A stretch of DNA of 64,000 bases from positions 184,489-248,488 of the forward strand of contig JAKLHY010000003.1 of NCBI GenBank assembly GCA_022709905.1, in the 5' to 3' direction. This document shows, piece after piece, positions 45,083-54,325 of the stretch; the stretch's first letter is position 1; every line of letters begins with the position of its first letter. Under the pieces are notes generated by a model. That model was not told the origin of the DNA, ran no database searches, and saw nothing but the letters and a program-made list of their open reading frames with translations. The position numbers and the translations under genes are program-made. This stretch comes from Verrucomicrobiota bacterium (GTDB taxonomy: Bacteria; Verrucomicrobiota; Verrucomicrobiia; Limisphaerales; UBA1319).

Positions 45083-45928
45083 TCAGCCTCGCTCGGAAGG
45101 TTTCAGGGGCGAAGTCGATTTCGCCGGCAGCAGCCGTCCCAAAGACCAAATCCAATCCAGAATCCCCTGGGGTTTGCCTCCATGAATGCAGGTGGAGCAG
45201 AGAAATGCCCGAAGCTGTTCCTCAGTCACGCCCCGCGTGAGATGGCCTTGATAAGCATAGGAGACCGCCCCGGTTTCCTCGGAGACCACCACCACGACCG
45301 CATCGGTTTCCTCGCTTAATCCGATGGCGGCCCGATGGCGTGTGCCCAGCGAGGTCGGGAGATCCTGCCGGCGGGTCAGAGGAAAAATGCAGGCGGCGAA
45401 TGCAATGCGATCCTGACGGATGATCACACCGCCATCATGAATGGCGTTGTTGGGAAAGAAGATGGCCTCCATCATCTCCGGGGTGGACTGGCAGTCCACG
45501 ACGATGCCGGATTCGACCGCCTGCTGGAGGTTCAGCGACTGCTCGATCGCGATCAGGGCGCCAATCCGCATCTCCGAAAGACGCGCGGCCGCCTGGATGA
45601 TCGTTTCAATATTGGCCCGTTGCTGATGCATCGTCGCAAACATGGGTTGTTTGCCCAGCTCAGCCAGGATACGGCGTAACTCCGGCTGGAAGATAATCAG
45701 AACCGCCACGATAAAAATGGCCGAGAAATTTTGTAGCAACCAAGTTAATACCCTCAGGTTCAGAAAGATGCTGATTGATACCAGAACCAACAGCAGCATC
45801 AGAAATCCTGTGACGACCGCCGCCCCCCGAGTTCCCCGTAGAAAGATGAAGGCGTAGTAGAAACCGATCGCGAGAATCAAAACCTCGACCACCGGACGCC
45901 AGCCTTCGCTCAGAATATTCCCAATCAT
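45083..45928 (-). CDS. cdaA: Diadenylate cyclase CdaA
   Basis: A 281-residue membrane enzyme making cyclic-di-AMP from two ATP. Three membrane helices occupy about residues 10-80 (VVEVLILAIGFYYAFIFL, VTGFLMLLLVLVSISIF, FSAIFIVAVLIIF). The DAC domain has the catalytic signature IHDGGVIIRQ (about 164) and nucleotide-binding TSLGTRHRAAIGLSEETDA (about 192-210). It starts in an ATGA overlap with folP and is followed by cdaR and glmM, which can form a regulatory complex with it in other bacteria. Confidence 0.96.
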   Translation of the reverse strand: MIGNILSEGWRPVVEVLILAIGFYYAFIFLRGTRGAAVVTGFLMLLLVLVSISIFLNLRVLTWLLQNFSAIFIVAVLIIFQPELRRILAELGKQPMFATMHQQRANIETIIQAAARLSEMRIGALIAIEQSLNLQQAVESGIVVDCQSTPEMMEAIFFPNNAIHDGGVIIRQDRIAFAACIFPLTRRQDLPTSLGTRHRAAIGLSEETDAVVVVVSEETGAVSYAYQGHLTRGVTEEQLRAFLCSTCIHGGKPQGILDWIWSLGRLLPAKSTSPLKPSERG

Positions 45929-46767
45929 GTTTTTTGCCGCGCCAGGATGGCTTCCATCATGCGCACGGCCTGGCTTGTTTCCGCCACGTCATGCGTGCGG
46001 ATCAGATGAATGCCCGCCATCACCGACCACAGGGTGGCTCCCAGGCAACCGGCCAGACGATGATCCGGGTCCACACCCAATAACCCGCTGATGAAAGATT
46101 TCCGCGATACTCCCAACAGCAGGGGACGCTGGTATCTATTAAAACGCTTTAATCCAGCCAGCAACTCCAAATTATGTTCCAGGTTCTTGCCAAACCCAAT
46201 TCCGACGTCCAGCACCACCTGTTCGGATCGCACGCCGCACCCTTCGCACCAGTCCATCTGCCGCTCAAAGAACCGGTCTACTTCGTCGACGATATCGGTG
46301 TAATGAGGGTTGATCTGCATGGTCTGAGGCGTTCCTTGCATGTGCATCGCAACGTACCCAGCGCCGCTTTCCGACACCAATCGGCCCATCGCCGGATCCA
46401 TCCGATTGGCGGCGATATTGTTGATGATGCTCGCGCCCGCAGCCAGCGCCGGCTCGGCCACCTCGGTTTTCTGTGTGTCAATCGATAGGGGAACGGCGAT
46501 CCTTTCGGTCAGCTGCCGGATCACAGGCAGGACGCGGCGCTTTTCTTCGTCCGCCGGGACCGGCGTGGCAAAAGGACGGGACGATTCGCCTCCAATGTCA
46601 ATCAGGTCGGCCCCCTGTTCGACCAACTCGCAGCCGTGCCGGACGGCCGCTTCGAGGTCGAGATACCGTCCGCCGTCGGAAAAGGAATCGGGCGTGACAT
46701 TCAGAATCCCCATCAGGAGGACCGGGCGCGGAAAATTAAATTGATGTGTGCCAGCCAGCCATCGCAT
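45925..46767 (-). CDS. folP: Dihydropteroate synthase
   Basis: A 280-residue TIM-barrel enzyme condensing p-aminobenzoate with the pterin pyrophosphate in folate synthesis. I chose the ATG at 46767; the upstream in-frame extension is Pro/Lys-rich and not family-like. Hallmarks are LMGILNVTPDSFSDGGRY, LIDIGGESSRPFATPV, VPLSIDTQ, ASIINNIAA and VSRKSFIS. Its stop overlaps the cdaA start, so folate and c-di-AMP genes are coupled, an arrangement known in other phyla. Upstream lies the 437-base spacer holding repeat copy B. Confidence 0.97.
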   Translation of the reverse strand: MRWLAGTHQFNFPRPVLLMGILNVTPDSFSDGGRYLDLEAAVRHGCELVEQGADLIDIGGESSRPFATPVPADEEKRRVLPVIRQLTERIAVPLSIDTQKTEVAEPALAAGASIINNIAANRMDPAMGRLVSESGAGYVAMHMQGTPQTMQINPHYTDIVDEVDRFFERQMDWCEGCGVRSEQVVLDVGIGFGKNLEHNLELLAGLKRFNRYQRPLLLGVSRKSFISGLLGVDPDHRLAGCLGATLWSVMAGIHLIRTHDVAETSQAVRMMEAILARQKT

Positions 46768-46933
46768 GCAGATTGTATTTCCGGTTTTGAACCCTTCAGC
46801 TCCCGGCTTCCCGCTGAACTCCGCCGGAGGGCGTGTCTTTATCGTCTTCGGCCTTTCAATCAAAGACTATTTCTTAGCCCCCGCCTTCTTGTCAATGCCA
46901 GCGTCACGACCCTGAACCGCAAATCAAAGGTTT

Positions 46934-47113
46934 AAACCGCTAATGGACGCCAATCAACGCGAATTAAAAAAGGCAAATTCAAAGGAGGCTGGAGTATTGG
47001 GAAAATCGATGGACTGTCCGTGATTCAACCGATCGGATGCCTCCGCTTTCATTCGCGTCTATTGGTGTTAGTTCGCGGTTGGTTTTTTGGGGAGCCTCTT
47101 ATCTGCGGTTTTA
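46934..47113 (+). repeat. Palindromic dispersed repeat, copy B
   Basis: The counterpart of 2516-2686, same orientation, roughly three quarters identical by eye. The left end (46934-46964, starting AACCGCTAATGG and ending ACGCGAAT) and the right end (47050-47080, CATTCGCGTCTATTGG to TTCGCGGTT) are inverted repeats matching at about 24 of 31 positions. It lies in the folP/rnd divergent spacer (46768-47204). The rest of that spacer shows only AT-rich sequence. Confidence 0.7.
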
Positions 47114-47204
47114 TGCGGCAGCTTGCGCGCGTCTTAGAGCCTGTTGGCCTTGGTGCTTGCATTTTTTGGCTTTTTTCTCGGAAGGGATTTTGCTTATTAG
47201 AAGC

Positions 47205-48290
47205 ATGGTTGAGCTGCCGGAACATCTGGCTGGCCTCTTGTCGTCCCTGCGGAAGGCTCGATGGATCGCCATGGATACCGAGGCCGATAGCATTCATTGC
47301 TATCCGGAAAAGCTCTGTCTGATCCAACTCAGCTACCCGGGCGGTGATGCCTTGGTGGATCCTTTGGCGGACCTGGAATTGGATGCCCTCCTCCGAGTCC
47401 TGGCCCGCCGCCAGTTGATCCTCCACGGGGCGGATTATGATCTGCGACTCCTCCGCCGCACCTTCGGTTTTATCCCCGGGCAGGTCTTCGATACCATGCT
47501 GGCGGCCCGTTTTCTCGGCCTCAGGGAGTTCGGCCTGACCGATCTTGTCGCCCGGTTCCTGGGAGTTCGACTGGTGAAAGGCCCGCAGAAAGCCAACTGG
47601 GCCCGGCGTCCCCTAACCCCGGCCATGCTCGAATACGCCCTCAACGACGCCCGATACCTCCATCCGCTGGCCGAACTGCTCCGCGAAAAACTGACCGCCT
47701 TGGGTCGCCTCGAATGGCACCGCGAGGCGTGCGACCGGTTGATCCGTGAATGCGCCCAACCCCGATTCCGCGATCCAGACCTGGTTTGGCGCCTCCCTGG
47801 CAGCGACCGGCTTACCCCCGCCGCCCTCGCCATCCTGCGAGCCCTTTGGCAATGGCGCGAAGAAGAAGCTGTCCTCAGAAACAAACCCCCGTTCTTCGTT
47901 CTGAGCCACGATGTCCTCGTGGCGTTGGCTTCCCGAGCCGCCGAAGGCGCCCCCTTGCCTCCCTGCCTGCCCCGAGGCTGGCCGGATCATCGCCGGGAGG
48001 CGCTGCTTAAGGTCGTCACGAATGCCCAAGCCCAAACCCCCTCTCACTACCCCCGCACCCTCCAGTGCCGGCCCCGGCGATTCACCGATGCCGAAAACCA
48101 ACGTCTCAACGAACTGAAACGCCGCCGCGACCAGGCCGCCCACCAACTCGGGCTGGAACCTTCCTTCATCGCCAGCCGATCGCTTCTGGTGGCGTTGGTC
48201 CGCGATCAGAACCACGACGCCCTGATGCATTGGCAAAAGGCGCTTCTTTTGCACGACGCCGTCAATACTGCCACATGCCGCGCCAATTAG
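47205..48290 (+). CDS. rnd: RNase D-like 3'-5' exonuclease
   Basis: A 361-residue DEDD exonuclease plus HRDC region. I chose the ATG at 47205 (MVELPEHLAGLL); the frame stays open leftwards through repeat copy B, giving a non-family extension. Exo I is WIAMDTEADS (Asp-x-Glu), exo II LHGADYDLRLLRR, and exo III YALNDARYLHPL with the Tyr-x3-Asp pattern. The HRDC-like helical region follows at about 205-290. RNase D trims tRNA and other stable RNA 3' ends. A tail (about 290-361) is basic and helical. Confidence 0.92.
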   Translation: MVELPEHLAGLLSSLRKARWIAMDTEADSIHCYPEKLCLIQLSYPGGDALVDPLADLELDALLRVLARRQLILHGADYDLRLLRRTFGFIPGQVFDTMLAARFLGLREFGLTDLVARFLGVRLVKGPQKANWARRPLTPAMLEYALNDARYLHPLAELLREKLTALGRLEWHREACDRLIRECAQPRFRDPDLVWRLPGSDRLTPAALAILRALWQWREEEAVLRNKPPFFVLSHDVLVALASRAAEGAPLPPCLPRGWPDHRREALLKVVTNAQAQTPSHYPRTLQCRPRRFTDAENQRLNELKRRRDQAAHQLGLEPSFIASRSLLVALVRDQNHDALMHWQKALLLHDAVNTATCRAN

Positions 48291-48362
48291 ATGCCGTGTA
48301 CAAAGCTTGATTCCCTCCCGAAATCCGGTAGGGTCTGTGTTCACATATAACCACAAACACAT

Positions 48363-49235
48363 ATGTGCATATGGAATCTTGTTCGGCCTGGATTGTGTTC
48401 CGATACGCCCGGTTTGCCCCGCGCTTTCCGCAATGCGCGCAACCTCGATGGCCTCTGGACGCGCCCGGATTTCTCTTCCGCCTCCGCTGAATCCTCAGCC
48501 GATTCGGATGCCCGCCGCTCAAGGGCGCGCGGACGTTCTGGCTTTACGCTGATCGAGCTTTTGGTGGTCATCGCCATCATTGCCGTGCTGGCGGGCCTGT
48601 TATTACCGGCATTATCCCGGGCCAAGAATTCCGCCCGGCGGTTGCAGTGCCTGAACAACCTCAAACAAATGGTGACCGGATCGATGCTTTACGCCGACGA
48701 TGCGGCCAGCGGGAGTTACACGGGCGACACGTTAGGCCGGCCGGGGGAGCGGTCGGCTTGGGACGACGACATCAACTATCTGTATCCTTCCTACATCAGC
48801 AATTGGCGCCTGTTCATCTGTCCCAGCACCCGGAATGTCATTGATCCCGCCAAGGTGGTCACCCACCAGGAGGACCGGCGATTGGAGAATCTGATTTATT
48901 GCGCGGCCAACACGGATGGGAAGCGGGGGATGAGTTACGAGACGCTTGGGGTGATGAATTTCGAGGTTCGGAAGACGCAAAACAGCCTGGCGGGCTACGT
49001 GCGAAAGACGGCGCCCCTGGATGTTGTCGCAGGCCCTTCCCAGGTCTGGCTCCACATGGATCAGGATGCCGGACTCAAGGAACATTTTCCCGATGATCGG
49101 GACAACCACGGGGCGGCCGGAGGCAATGTGGGATTTTGTGACGGACACGCAAGTTGGATTCCCCGTGGGGCTTACAGGGATTCGTACGCTCTCTCACAGG
49201 ATGAGGGATGCGACAACGAATGCCGGATTGAGTAG
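48363..49235 (+). CDS. Prepilin-like protein with an unusually long leader
   Basis: A 290-residue type IV prepilin-like protein. The cleavage/methylation motif [20 protein letters not shown] sits about 59 residues from the only in-frame ATG I can find; normal leaders are 6-25 residues. After the helix come a globular domain and an H-X10-DG variant of the H-X9-DG tail ([14 protein letters not shown]). Such proteins are abundant in Verrucomicrobia and Lentisphaerae and are processed by prepilin peptidase; the function of most is unknown. Either the leader is genuinely long or translation starts at an unrecognised codon nearer the motif. Confidence 0.85.
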   Translation: MCIWNLVRPGLCSDTPGLPRAFRNARNLDGLWTRPDFSSASAESSADSDARRSRARGRSGFTLIELLVVIAIIAVLAGLLLPALSRAKNSARRLQCLNNLKQMVTGSMLYADDAASGSYTGDTLGRPGERSAWDDDINYLYPSYISNWRLFICPSTRNVIDPAKVVTHQEDRRLENLIYCAANTDGKRGMSYETLGVMNFEVRKTQNSLAGYVRKTAPLDVVAGPSQVWLHMDQDAGLKEHFPDDRDNHGAAGGNVGFCDGHASWIPRGAYRDSYALSQDEGCDNECRIE

Positions 49236-49319
49236 GCCTTTGCCCAGGTGCGCCATGAAGGGGAAGTATCAGAGTGATTTAGGAGCGATCCGGCTCAGCT
49301 TGGGGCAGGACAGGGGGGC

Positions 49320-49352
49320 GCGTGAAATTCACGCAAAATGCGTGAGATTTTT
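49320..49352 (+). terminator. Terminator with an overlapping alternative hairpin
   Basis: TCACGC (49329-49334), loop AAAAT, GCGTGA (49340-49345) and GATTTTT form a terminator-like hairpin 85 bases after the prepilin gene. The same TTCACGC can instead pair with GCGTGAA at 49320-49326 over a one-base loop, which would prevent the terminator hairpin. Confidence 0.5.
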
Positions 49353-49406
49353 GTCTGGAACAGCCTGAATGGCGGCCTTTTGATGTATGAGCAGGAGGAT
49401 CCATAA

Positions 49407-49422
49407 TGGCACGGCGGCTGCT
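49407..49422 (+). promoter_or_regulatory. Sigma-54-type promoter upstream of a prepilin gene
   Basis: TGGCACGGCGGCTGCT has a perfect -24 element (TGGCACG) and a good -12 element (CTGCT for TTGCW) at correct spacing. It would start transcription near 49433, about 70 bases before the prepilin-like gene at 49504. Pilin genes use sigma-54 in several other bacteria (Pseudomonas pilA, for example). Confidence 0.55.
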
Positions 49423-49503
49423 AAGTACTTTCCAGGTGAAAATCATTTGACACCAAAAGTGCATGATTTAAAGTTTGCGAATCATTAACCCAAACAAAAC
49501 CAT

Positions 49504-50262
<759 letters not shown>

Positions 50263-50295
50263 GTCTTGCGGCAAACCTTTGGTTTAGCTGAATCA

Positions 50296-50322
50296 GGCAC
50301 CCCGTTTGGGGTGCCTTTTTTT
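50296..50322 (+). terminator. Rho-independent terminator of the prepilin gene
   Basis: A perfect 8-bp stem, GGCACCCC (50296-50303) and GGGGTGCC (50308-50315), with loop GTTT and a seven-T tail, 34 bases after the stop codon. This is the clearest terminator in the window. Confidence 0.93.
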
Positions 50323-50345
50323 ATGACAACGGAAAAGAGCGTGAA

Positions 50346-50394
50346 AATTGCGGATTGCGGATTGGGGTTTGCGGATTGCGGATTGGAGAATGGA
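50346..50394 (-). repeat. Degenerate GCGGATT tandem tract
   Basis: ATTGCGGATTGCGGATTGG followed by GGTTTGCGGATTGCGGATTG: two blocks of 7-base GCGGATT units. It is the reverse-strand counterpart of the CAATCC tract at 2818-2876 and runs up to the end of the epimerase gene. Confidence 0.55.
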
Positions 50395-51357
50395 TTACTG
50401 TTGTCGGAGCGTCATATCGATGATGTCCTGCAACGGGGTGGAGGGTTTGAATCCGGTGGTTTGAATGAGTTTGGCGAGGTTAGGTTTGCGGCGCAGCATA
50501 TCTTCAAATCCCGGGGCGTAAGCGACTTGGTAAGGAAGGAATTCGATGGTCGAGAGTGAATTCAGCCGTTCGATGACCAATCGGGCGAGGTCAAGGATGC
50601 TGATTTCATGGTCACTTCCGACGTTGAAGACCTGGCCGCAGGCGGCCGGGCAGGCTTGGAGACGCATCAGGGCCTCGACGGCATCGTGAACGAGGCAGAA
50701 GCATCGTGTCTGGCGGCCGTTGCCGAAGACCTGGATGGGGGCATTTTTTTTGGCCGCCCCAATAAACCGGGGAAGCACCATGCCGTATTGGCCGGTTTGG
50801 CGAGGACCGACAATGTTGAAGAGACGGACCAGGACGACCGGCAACGCGCGTTCGCGGGCAAAGGCCAGGGCCAGGAATTCGTCCATCAGTTTCGAGCATG
50901 CATAGCTCCAGCGTCCCAGGTGAGGGGGGCCGATTAAGAGATCATCGTTTTCCGAGAACAGATTCTTGGTGCTTTTGCCGTAGACCTCGGAACTGGAGGT
51001 GATTAAGGTTCTCACGCCGTACCGGCCTGCCGCCTCGAGGATCGCCTCGGTTTCTTCAAGATTGGTGCGGATGGTGCGGATGGGAGATTTCACAACCAAC
51101 TCGACACCAACAGCGGCAGCCAGGTGATAGATGCACTCGGCTCTTTTGACGAGATCCTCCAAGCCTGGACAAGTCGAAACGGCATGGGGCAGGATCTTCA
51201 GGTTGGGGTGGTTGCGGCATCGGTTGAGATTCTCGAGAGTTCCGGTGGAAAGGTTATCGATGACGACCACCTGTTTACTTTGATCCAACAATCGTTCGAC
51301 CAGGTGGGATCCAATGAAGCCGGCGCCGCCGGTGACGATAGTGTGCGATGGATTCAT
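50395..51357 (-). CDS. NAD-dependent sugar epimerase/dehydratase
   Basis: A 320-residue short-chain dehydrogenase of the extended type, acting on nucleotide sugars. The NAD-binding loop is VTGGAGFIGSHLVERLL (about 8-24), with DNLSTG following. The active-site Ser lies in LITSSSEVYGKS and the Tyr-x3-Lys in WSYACSKLMDEF. Sequence style is close to UDP-glucuronate decarboxylase or GDP-mannose 4,6-dehydratase relatives; the substrate cannot be fixed. It overlaps the amidase stop codon (ATGA at 51354-51357), so the two are translated together, suggesting a cell-envelope role. Confidence 0.88.
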   Translation of the reverse strand: MNPSHTIVTGGAGFIGSHLVERLLDQSKQVVVIDNLSTGTLENLNRCRNHPNLKILPHAVSTCPGLEDLVKRAECIYHLAAAVGVELVVKSPIRTIRTNLEETEAILEAAGRYGVRTLITSSSEVYGKSTKNLFSENDDLLIGPPHLGRWSYACSKLMDEFLALAFARERALPVVLVRLFNIVGPRQTGQYGMVLPRFIGAAKKNAPIQVFGNGRQTRCFCLVHDAVEALMRLQACPAACGQVFNVGSDHEISILDLARLVIERLNSLSTIEFLPYQVAYAPGFEDMLRRKPNLAKLIQTTGFKPSTPLQDIIDMTLRQQ

Positions 51358-52610
51358 CGAGGAGAACTCATGACGTTGGGAGAGGTCGCTGGCGTTTCAG
51401 GCGCCGGCTGGGGCGGCAGTGCCGGGGTCATGGCTGAGGTTTTGTCCGGGAGACGTGAGGATTGTGCGATGGCGGGTTTTGCCGGCCATAATGCGTTGGC
51501 GACGCCGCGGGCCAGTAATTCGCGATAATTGGGATCGGCGATACGTCTGGCTTCGGTGGGATTCGAGAGGAAACCGCCCTCCAACAGGATGGCGGGTCGT
51601 TGTTGGGGACGCAGCACCGAGAGAAATCGCGCGCGTTTGACCGTCCGGTCCCGGGCGCCTGTGGTGTTGAGGAGGGAACGATGCAACAGGACGGCATAGT
51701 GGAGATTGGCGGGATCAAAGGCATTGTTGGGATAAGACTGGGTGAGATCATCCTCGAAATCGCGAGTCAGGCTCGAGGGCATGCCTTTGGGGGTCAGACA
51801 GTAGGTTTCGATCCCGGCCGGTTCATAGGTGGGATAGACCGAGTTGAAGTGCAGACTGATGAACAGATCGGCGTTGAGCTGATGGGCGATCTCGGCGCGT
51901 TGAGGCAGACTCAGATCGATATCATTGGTGCGCGTGAGATGCACCTGCAGGCCTTGAGCGGCCAGGCGTCGCTGAATTCGCCGCGCCCAATCCAGCGTAA
52001 AATCTTTCTCTGGACGCCCGCTCAACACACTGAAGCAACCCGGATCTTTCCCGCCATGCCCCGGATCGATGACGATCACCGGTTGCTCCGGGAGCACGGG
52101 TGAGAGTTCGGCGACCAGGGGCAGCAGGCTTTTGTGAAGGTCAACGGTGTGTACGCACAGTTGACCCCGCTGGACGCAGGGGGAATAGCCCAGGTTGATG
52201 CCAACGCCATTCCAGGCGGCCAGCCGGTTGCCCGGGCTGAGAATCAAACGAGTCCGGGGCGTGGTCAACTCGACAGAGGTCCCGTTGCCGTTGGACACGC
52301 GCTTGAGATCTTTCAATCCGTTGGTCAGACACCAGTCCTCCCAGGGAACCCACATGGGCAGCAGCCATTCGTTGGTGGGGGCCAGCGTGATCCGATTGGT
52401 TTCCGCAGGGGGCTCGGGAACGACCGGGCATTGCGCGATTGCCGGGGCGGCGACAGGGGTGGGAGGCGGCAAGGATGGCAAAGGTTCCTCTATTCGCGCG
52501 GTCCTGCAACCCGCTAGCACCAACCCGAGGGCGAGCCAGCCCCCTTGGAACCCGAGTCGCCAGAAATCCAGATCGAGAAGCAGCCCGCGGCGTTTTTGCG
52601 CGCGCGACAT
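51354..52610 (-). CDS. N-acetylmuramoyl-L-alanine amidase (Amidase_3), lipoprotein
   Basis: About 418 residues. The ATG at 52610 is used; a GTG seven codons earlier is possible. The leader ends in a lipobox (LALGLVLAGC), so it is likely outer-membrane or periplasm anchored. A Pro-rich linker and an AMIN-like region (about 80-170) precede the Amidase_3 zinc domain: IDPGHGGKDPG, the Glu of GRPEKDF, SLHFNS and catalytic Glu in LLEGGFLSNPTE. It cleaves the bond between N-acetylmuramic acid and the stem peptide during cell separation. Its Ala/Pro-rich tail is atypical. Confidence 0.93.
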   Translation of the reverse strand: MSRAQKRRGLLLDLDFWRLGFQGGWLALGLVLAGCRTARIEEPLPSLPPPTPVAAPAIAQCPVVPEPPAETNRITLAPTNEWLLPMWVPWEDWCLTNGLKDLKRVSNGNGTSVELTTPRTRLILSPGNRLAAWNGVGINLGYSPCVQRGQLCVHTVDLHKSLLPLVAELSPVLPEQPVIVIDPGHGGKDPGCFSVLSGRPEKDFTLDWARRIQRRLAAQGLQVHLTRTNDIDLSLPQRAEIAHQLNADLFISLHFNSVYPTYEPAGIETYCLTPKGMPSSLTRDFEDDLTQSYPNNAFDPANLHYAVLLHRSLLNTTGARDRTVKRARFLSVLRPQQRPAILLEGGFLSNPTEARRIADPNYRELLARGVANALWPAKPAIAQSSRLPDKTSAMTPALPPQPAPETPATSPNVMSSPR

Positions 52611-52786
52611 TTTCTGCGACCGGTTTAGCACGCGGACATTGTGGGAATTTCAGCTGAAGACTCAAGCTGTTTGTTGCGTCCAGCGATTCTGCCCATGAAC
52701 TTGGGAGGGACGGGCGCCACGTGTCCAAAAAATTGGATTCCAGGGCCTCCTATAACTCGGGTGTCACAGACTCCAAGAATCCTCGA

Positions 52787-54325
52787 TCAGCGAAGTTCAA
52801 CCGAGAGGTTCAAACGGTCGAGGGTGGATCCCTCGGACAAGGCGAGATTGGCCAGGGCAATGTTGTAGTCGGCCAGGGCTCGGATCTCGTTGTAAGCGGT
52901 GCTGACGAGATCGCGCTGGACCCGCAGCACCTCGAAGCTGGTGCTTTTGCCGTCTTCGAGTTTCTTTTGTTCAACTTCCAGGGCGGCTTCGGAAAACCGT
53001 CGGGCTTCCTGGGTGGCTTTGACACGTTCCAAAGCGGTTCGAACCTGGCCGACCGCATTGTCGACCTCCAACAAGATGCTTTGTTCGAGTTTTTTTAGGC
53101 CGAGGAGCAATTGTTTGCGGGTGCCGAGGGAGGCGCGCAGATGATTGCGGGCGGCGCTATTGCCGAGGGGGATGGTGAACTGGGCGCCGACCGAGTAAAA
53201 GGGATTATCGGCGCCGGCCCATTGGCTGGCGACATCGCCGTAATCGCGCGCATCGCCTCCGCCGGCCCAACCGTAGCTGCCCACGAGATCGAACTGGGGA
53301 AAGAGCTGGTTCTTCTGATATCGGATGGTGATGTCCTGTTTCTCGAGGTTGATTTTGGATTCGAGGAGGTCGGGGCGTTGGGTCATGGCCTTCATCCAGC
53401 TATCGGACAATTGAAGCGCTATCGGCGCTGTGTTCAGTCCGGAGGCCGGGCGGATGATCCCCTGCGTCCAGCCCGCGTAATCGTCGGTCAACAAGCCTTT
53501 CAGAAGATTCTGCTGGTCCTCGAGGCGTCGCTGGTTGGCCAGCAGATCGGCTCGGCGCGTGGCGACCTCCGATTCGGCCTCTTTTTCGCCCATGGGCGCC
53601 ATCGAGCCCACCTCAACGCGTTTGCGGTTCATCGCCAGAAGGCGATCGGCCAGTTCCAGGGCCTTTTCCGATACCCGCACATTATCGAGAGCGGAAATCA
53701 GATTGTAGTAGGTGATTTCCACCTGGTGGGCCGTGCGCATGATCTGCTGGCGAAGGGCCAGCTCGGAGCTCTTCAGGCTGGCGCGGTTCAGTCGGATGTT
53801 CAGGCGCGCCTCGTCGATCCAGGCATTGCGCAGCAGCGGCTGACGGAGTTCAAAGAAACCGGCCTGTCCCGTCGAGAACTCAAAAGGCATCAATTGGATC
53901 AGGCCACTCGAACCGCCGGGCGCAAGACCGGATCGATTAAACATGTTGGCGCCCACCGAGTAACTCAGACCCCAGGGCAGGAGCCCGCCCAGGTTCGCGC
54001 GCCAGGAGTCCGTATCGGATTCGGATCCCGGGATGGGACGATTGACGTCATCGACCCCCCCCGGTTCCTGCGAGCCGTCGCGCTGCACTCCGGCGCTGAA
54101 TGTCGGTTCGTATCGGGCATAGGCGATTTTGAGGTGATAACGGGCAATCGTCGGCGATTCCTTCTGGATTTGAATATCGAGGTTCCGTTGAAGAGCCATC
54201 CCGAGGCAATCCGCCAGGCTCAGCTGCACCGTCGGCTCTTCGCTGGCCTTCATAGGCCCGCCGAGGATCAACCACAGGAAAAGCCATCCGGACCAATGGA
54301 GGTTAAGCGATCGATGGGGGTTCAT
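52787..54325 (-). CDS. TolC-family outer-membrane efflux protein
   Basis: 512 residues. A signal peptide (LHWSGWLFLWLILGGPMKA) is followed by the two-fold internally repeated TolC structure: helices and strands around SLADCLGMALQRNLDIQIQK, ELRQPLLRNAWIDEARLN and later FSVGAQFTIPLG-like strand pairs, ending in ALADYNIALANLALSEGST. It forms the trimeric outer-membrane channel of an exporter. The start overlaps the SUMF1 gene's stop (ATGA at 54322-54325), tying it to the ABC permease-adaptor gene upstream in the same operon. 176 bases separate it from the amidase gene downstream. Confidence 0.93.
   Translation of the reverse strand: MNPHRSLNLHWSGWLFLWLILGGPMKASEEPTVQLSLADCLGMALQRNLDIQIQKESPTIARYHLKIAYARYEPTFSAGVQRDGSQEPGGVDDVNRPIPGSESDTDSWRANLGGLLPWGLSYSVGANMFNRSGLAPGGSSGLIQLMPFEFSTGQAGFFELRQPLLRNAWIDEARLNIRLNRASLKSSELALRQQIMRTAHQVEITYYNLISALDNVRVSEKALELADRLLAMNRKRVEVGSMAPMGEKEAESEVATRRADLLANQRRLEDQQNLLKGLLTDDYAGWTQGIIRPASGLNTAPIALQLSDSWMKAMTQRPDLLESKINLEKQDITIRYQKNQLFPQFDLVGSYGWAGGGDARDYGDVASQWAGADNPFYSVGAQFTIPLGNSAARNHLRASLGTRKQLLLGLKKLEQSILLEVDNAVGQVRTALERVKATQEARRFSEAALEVEQKKLEDGKSTSFEVLRVQRDLVSTAYNEIRALADYNIALANLALSEGSTLDRLNLSVELR

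Noticed and set aside
47037..47204. N-terminal extension of the RNase D-like gene
   Set aside because: It is translated from palindromic repeat copy B and is not family-like; the ATG at 47205 fits better.
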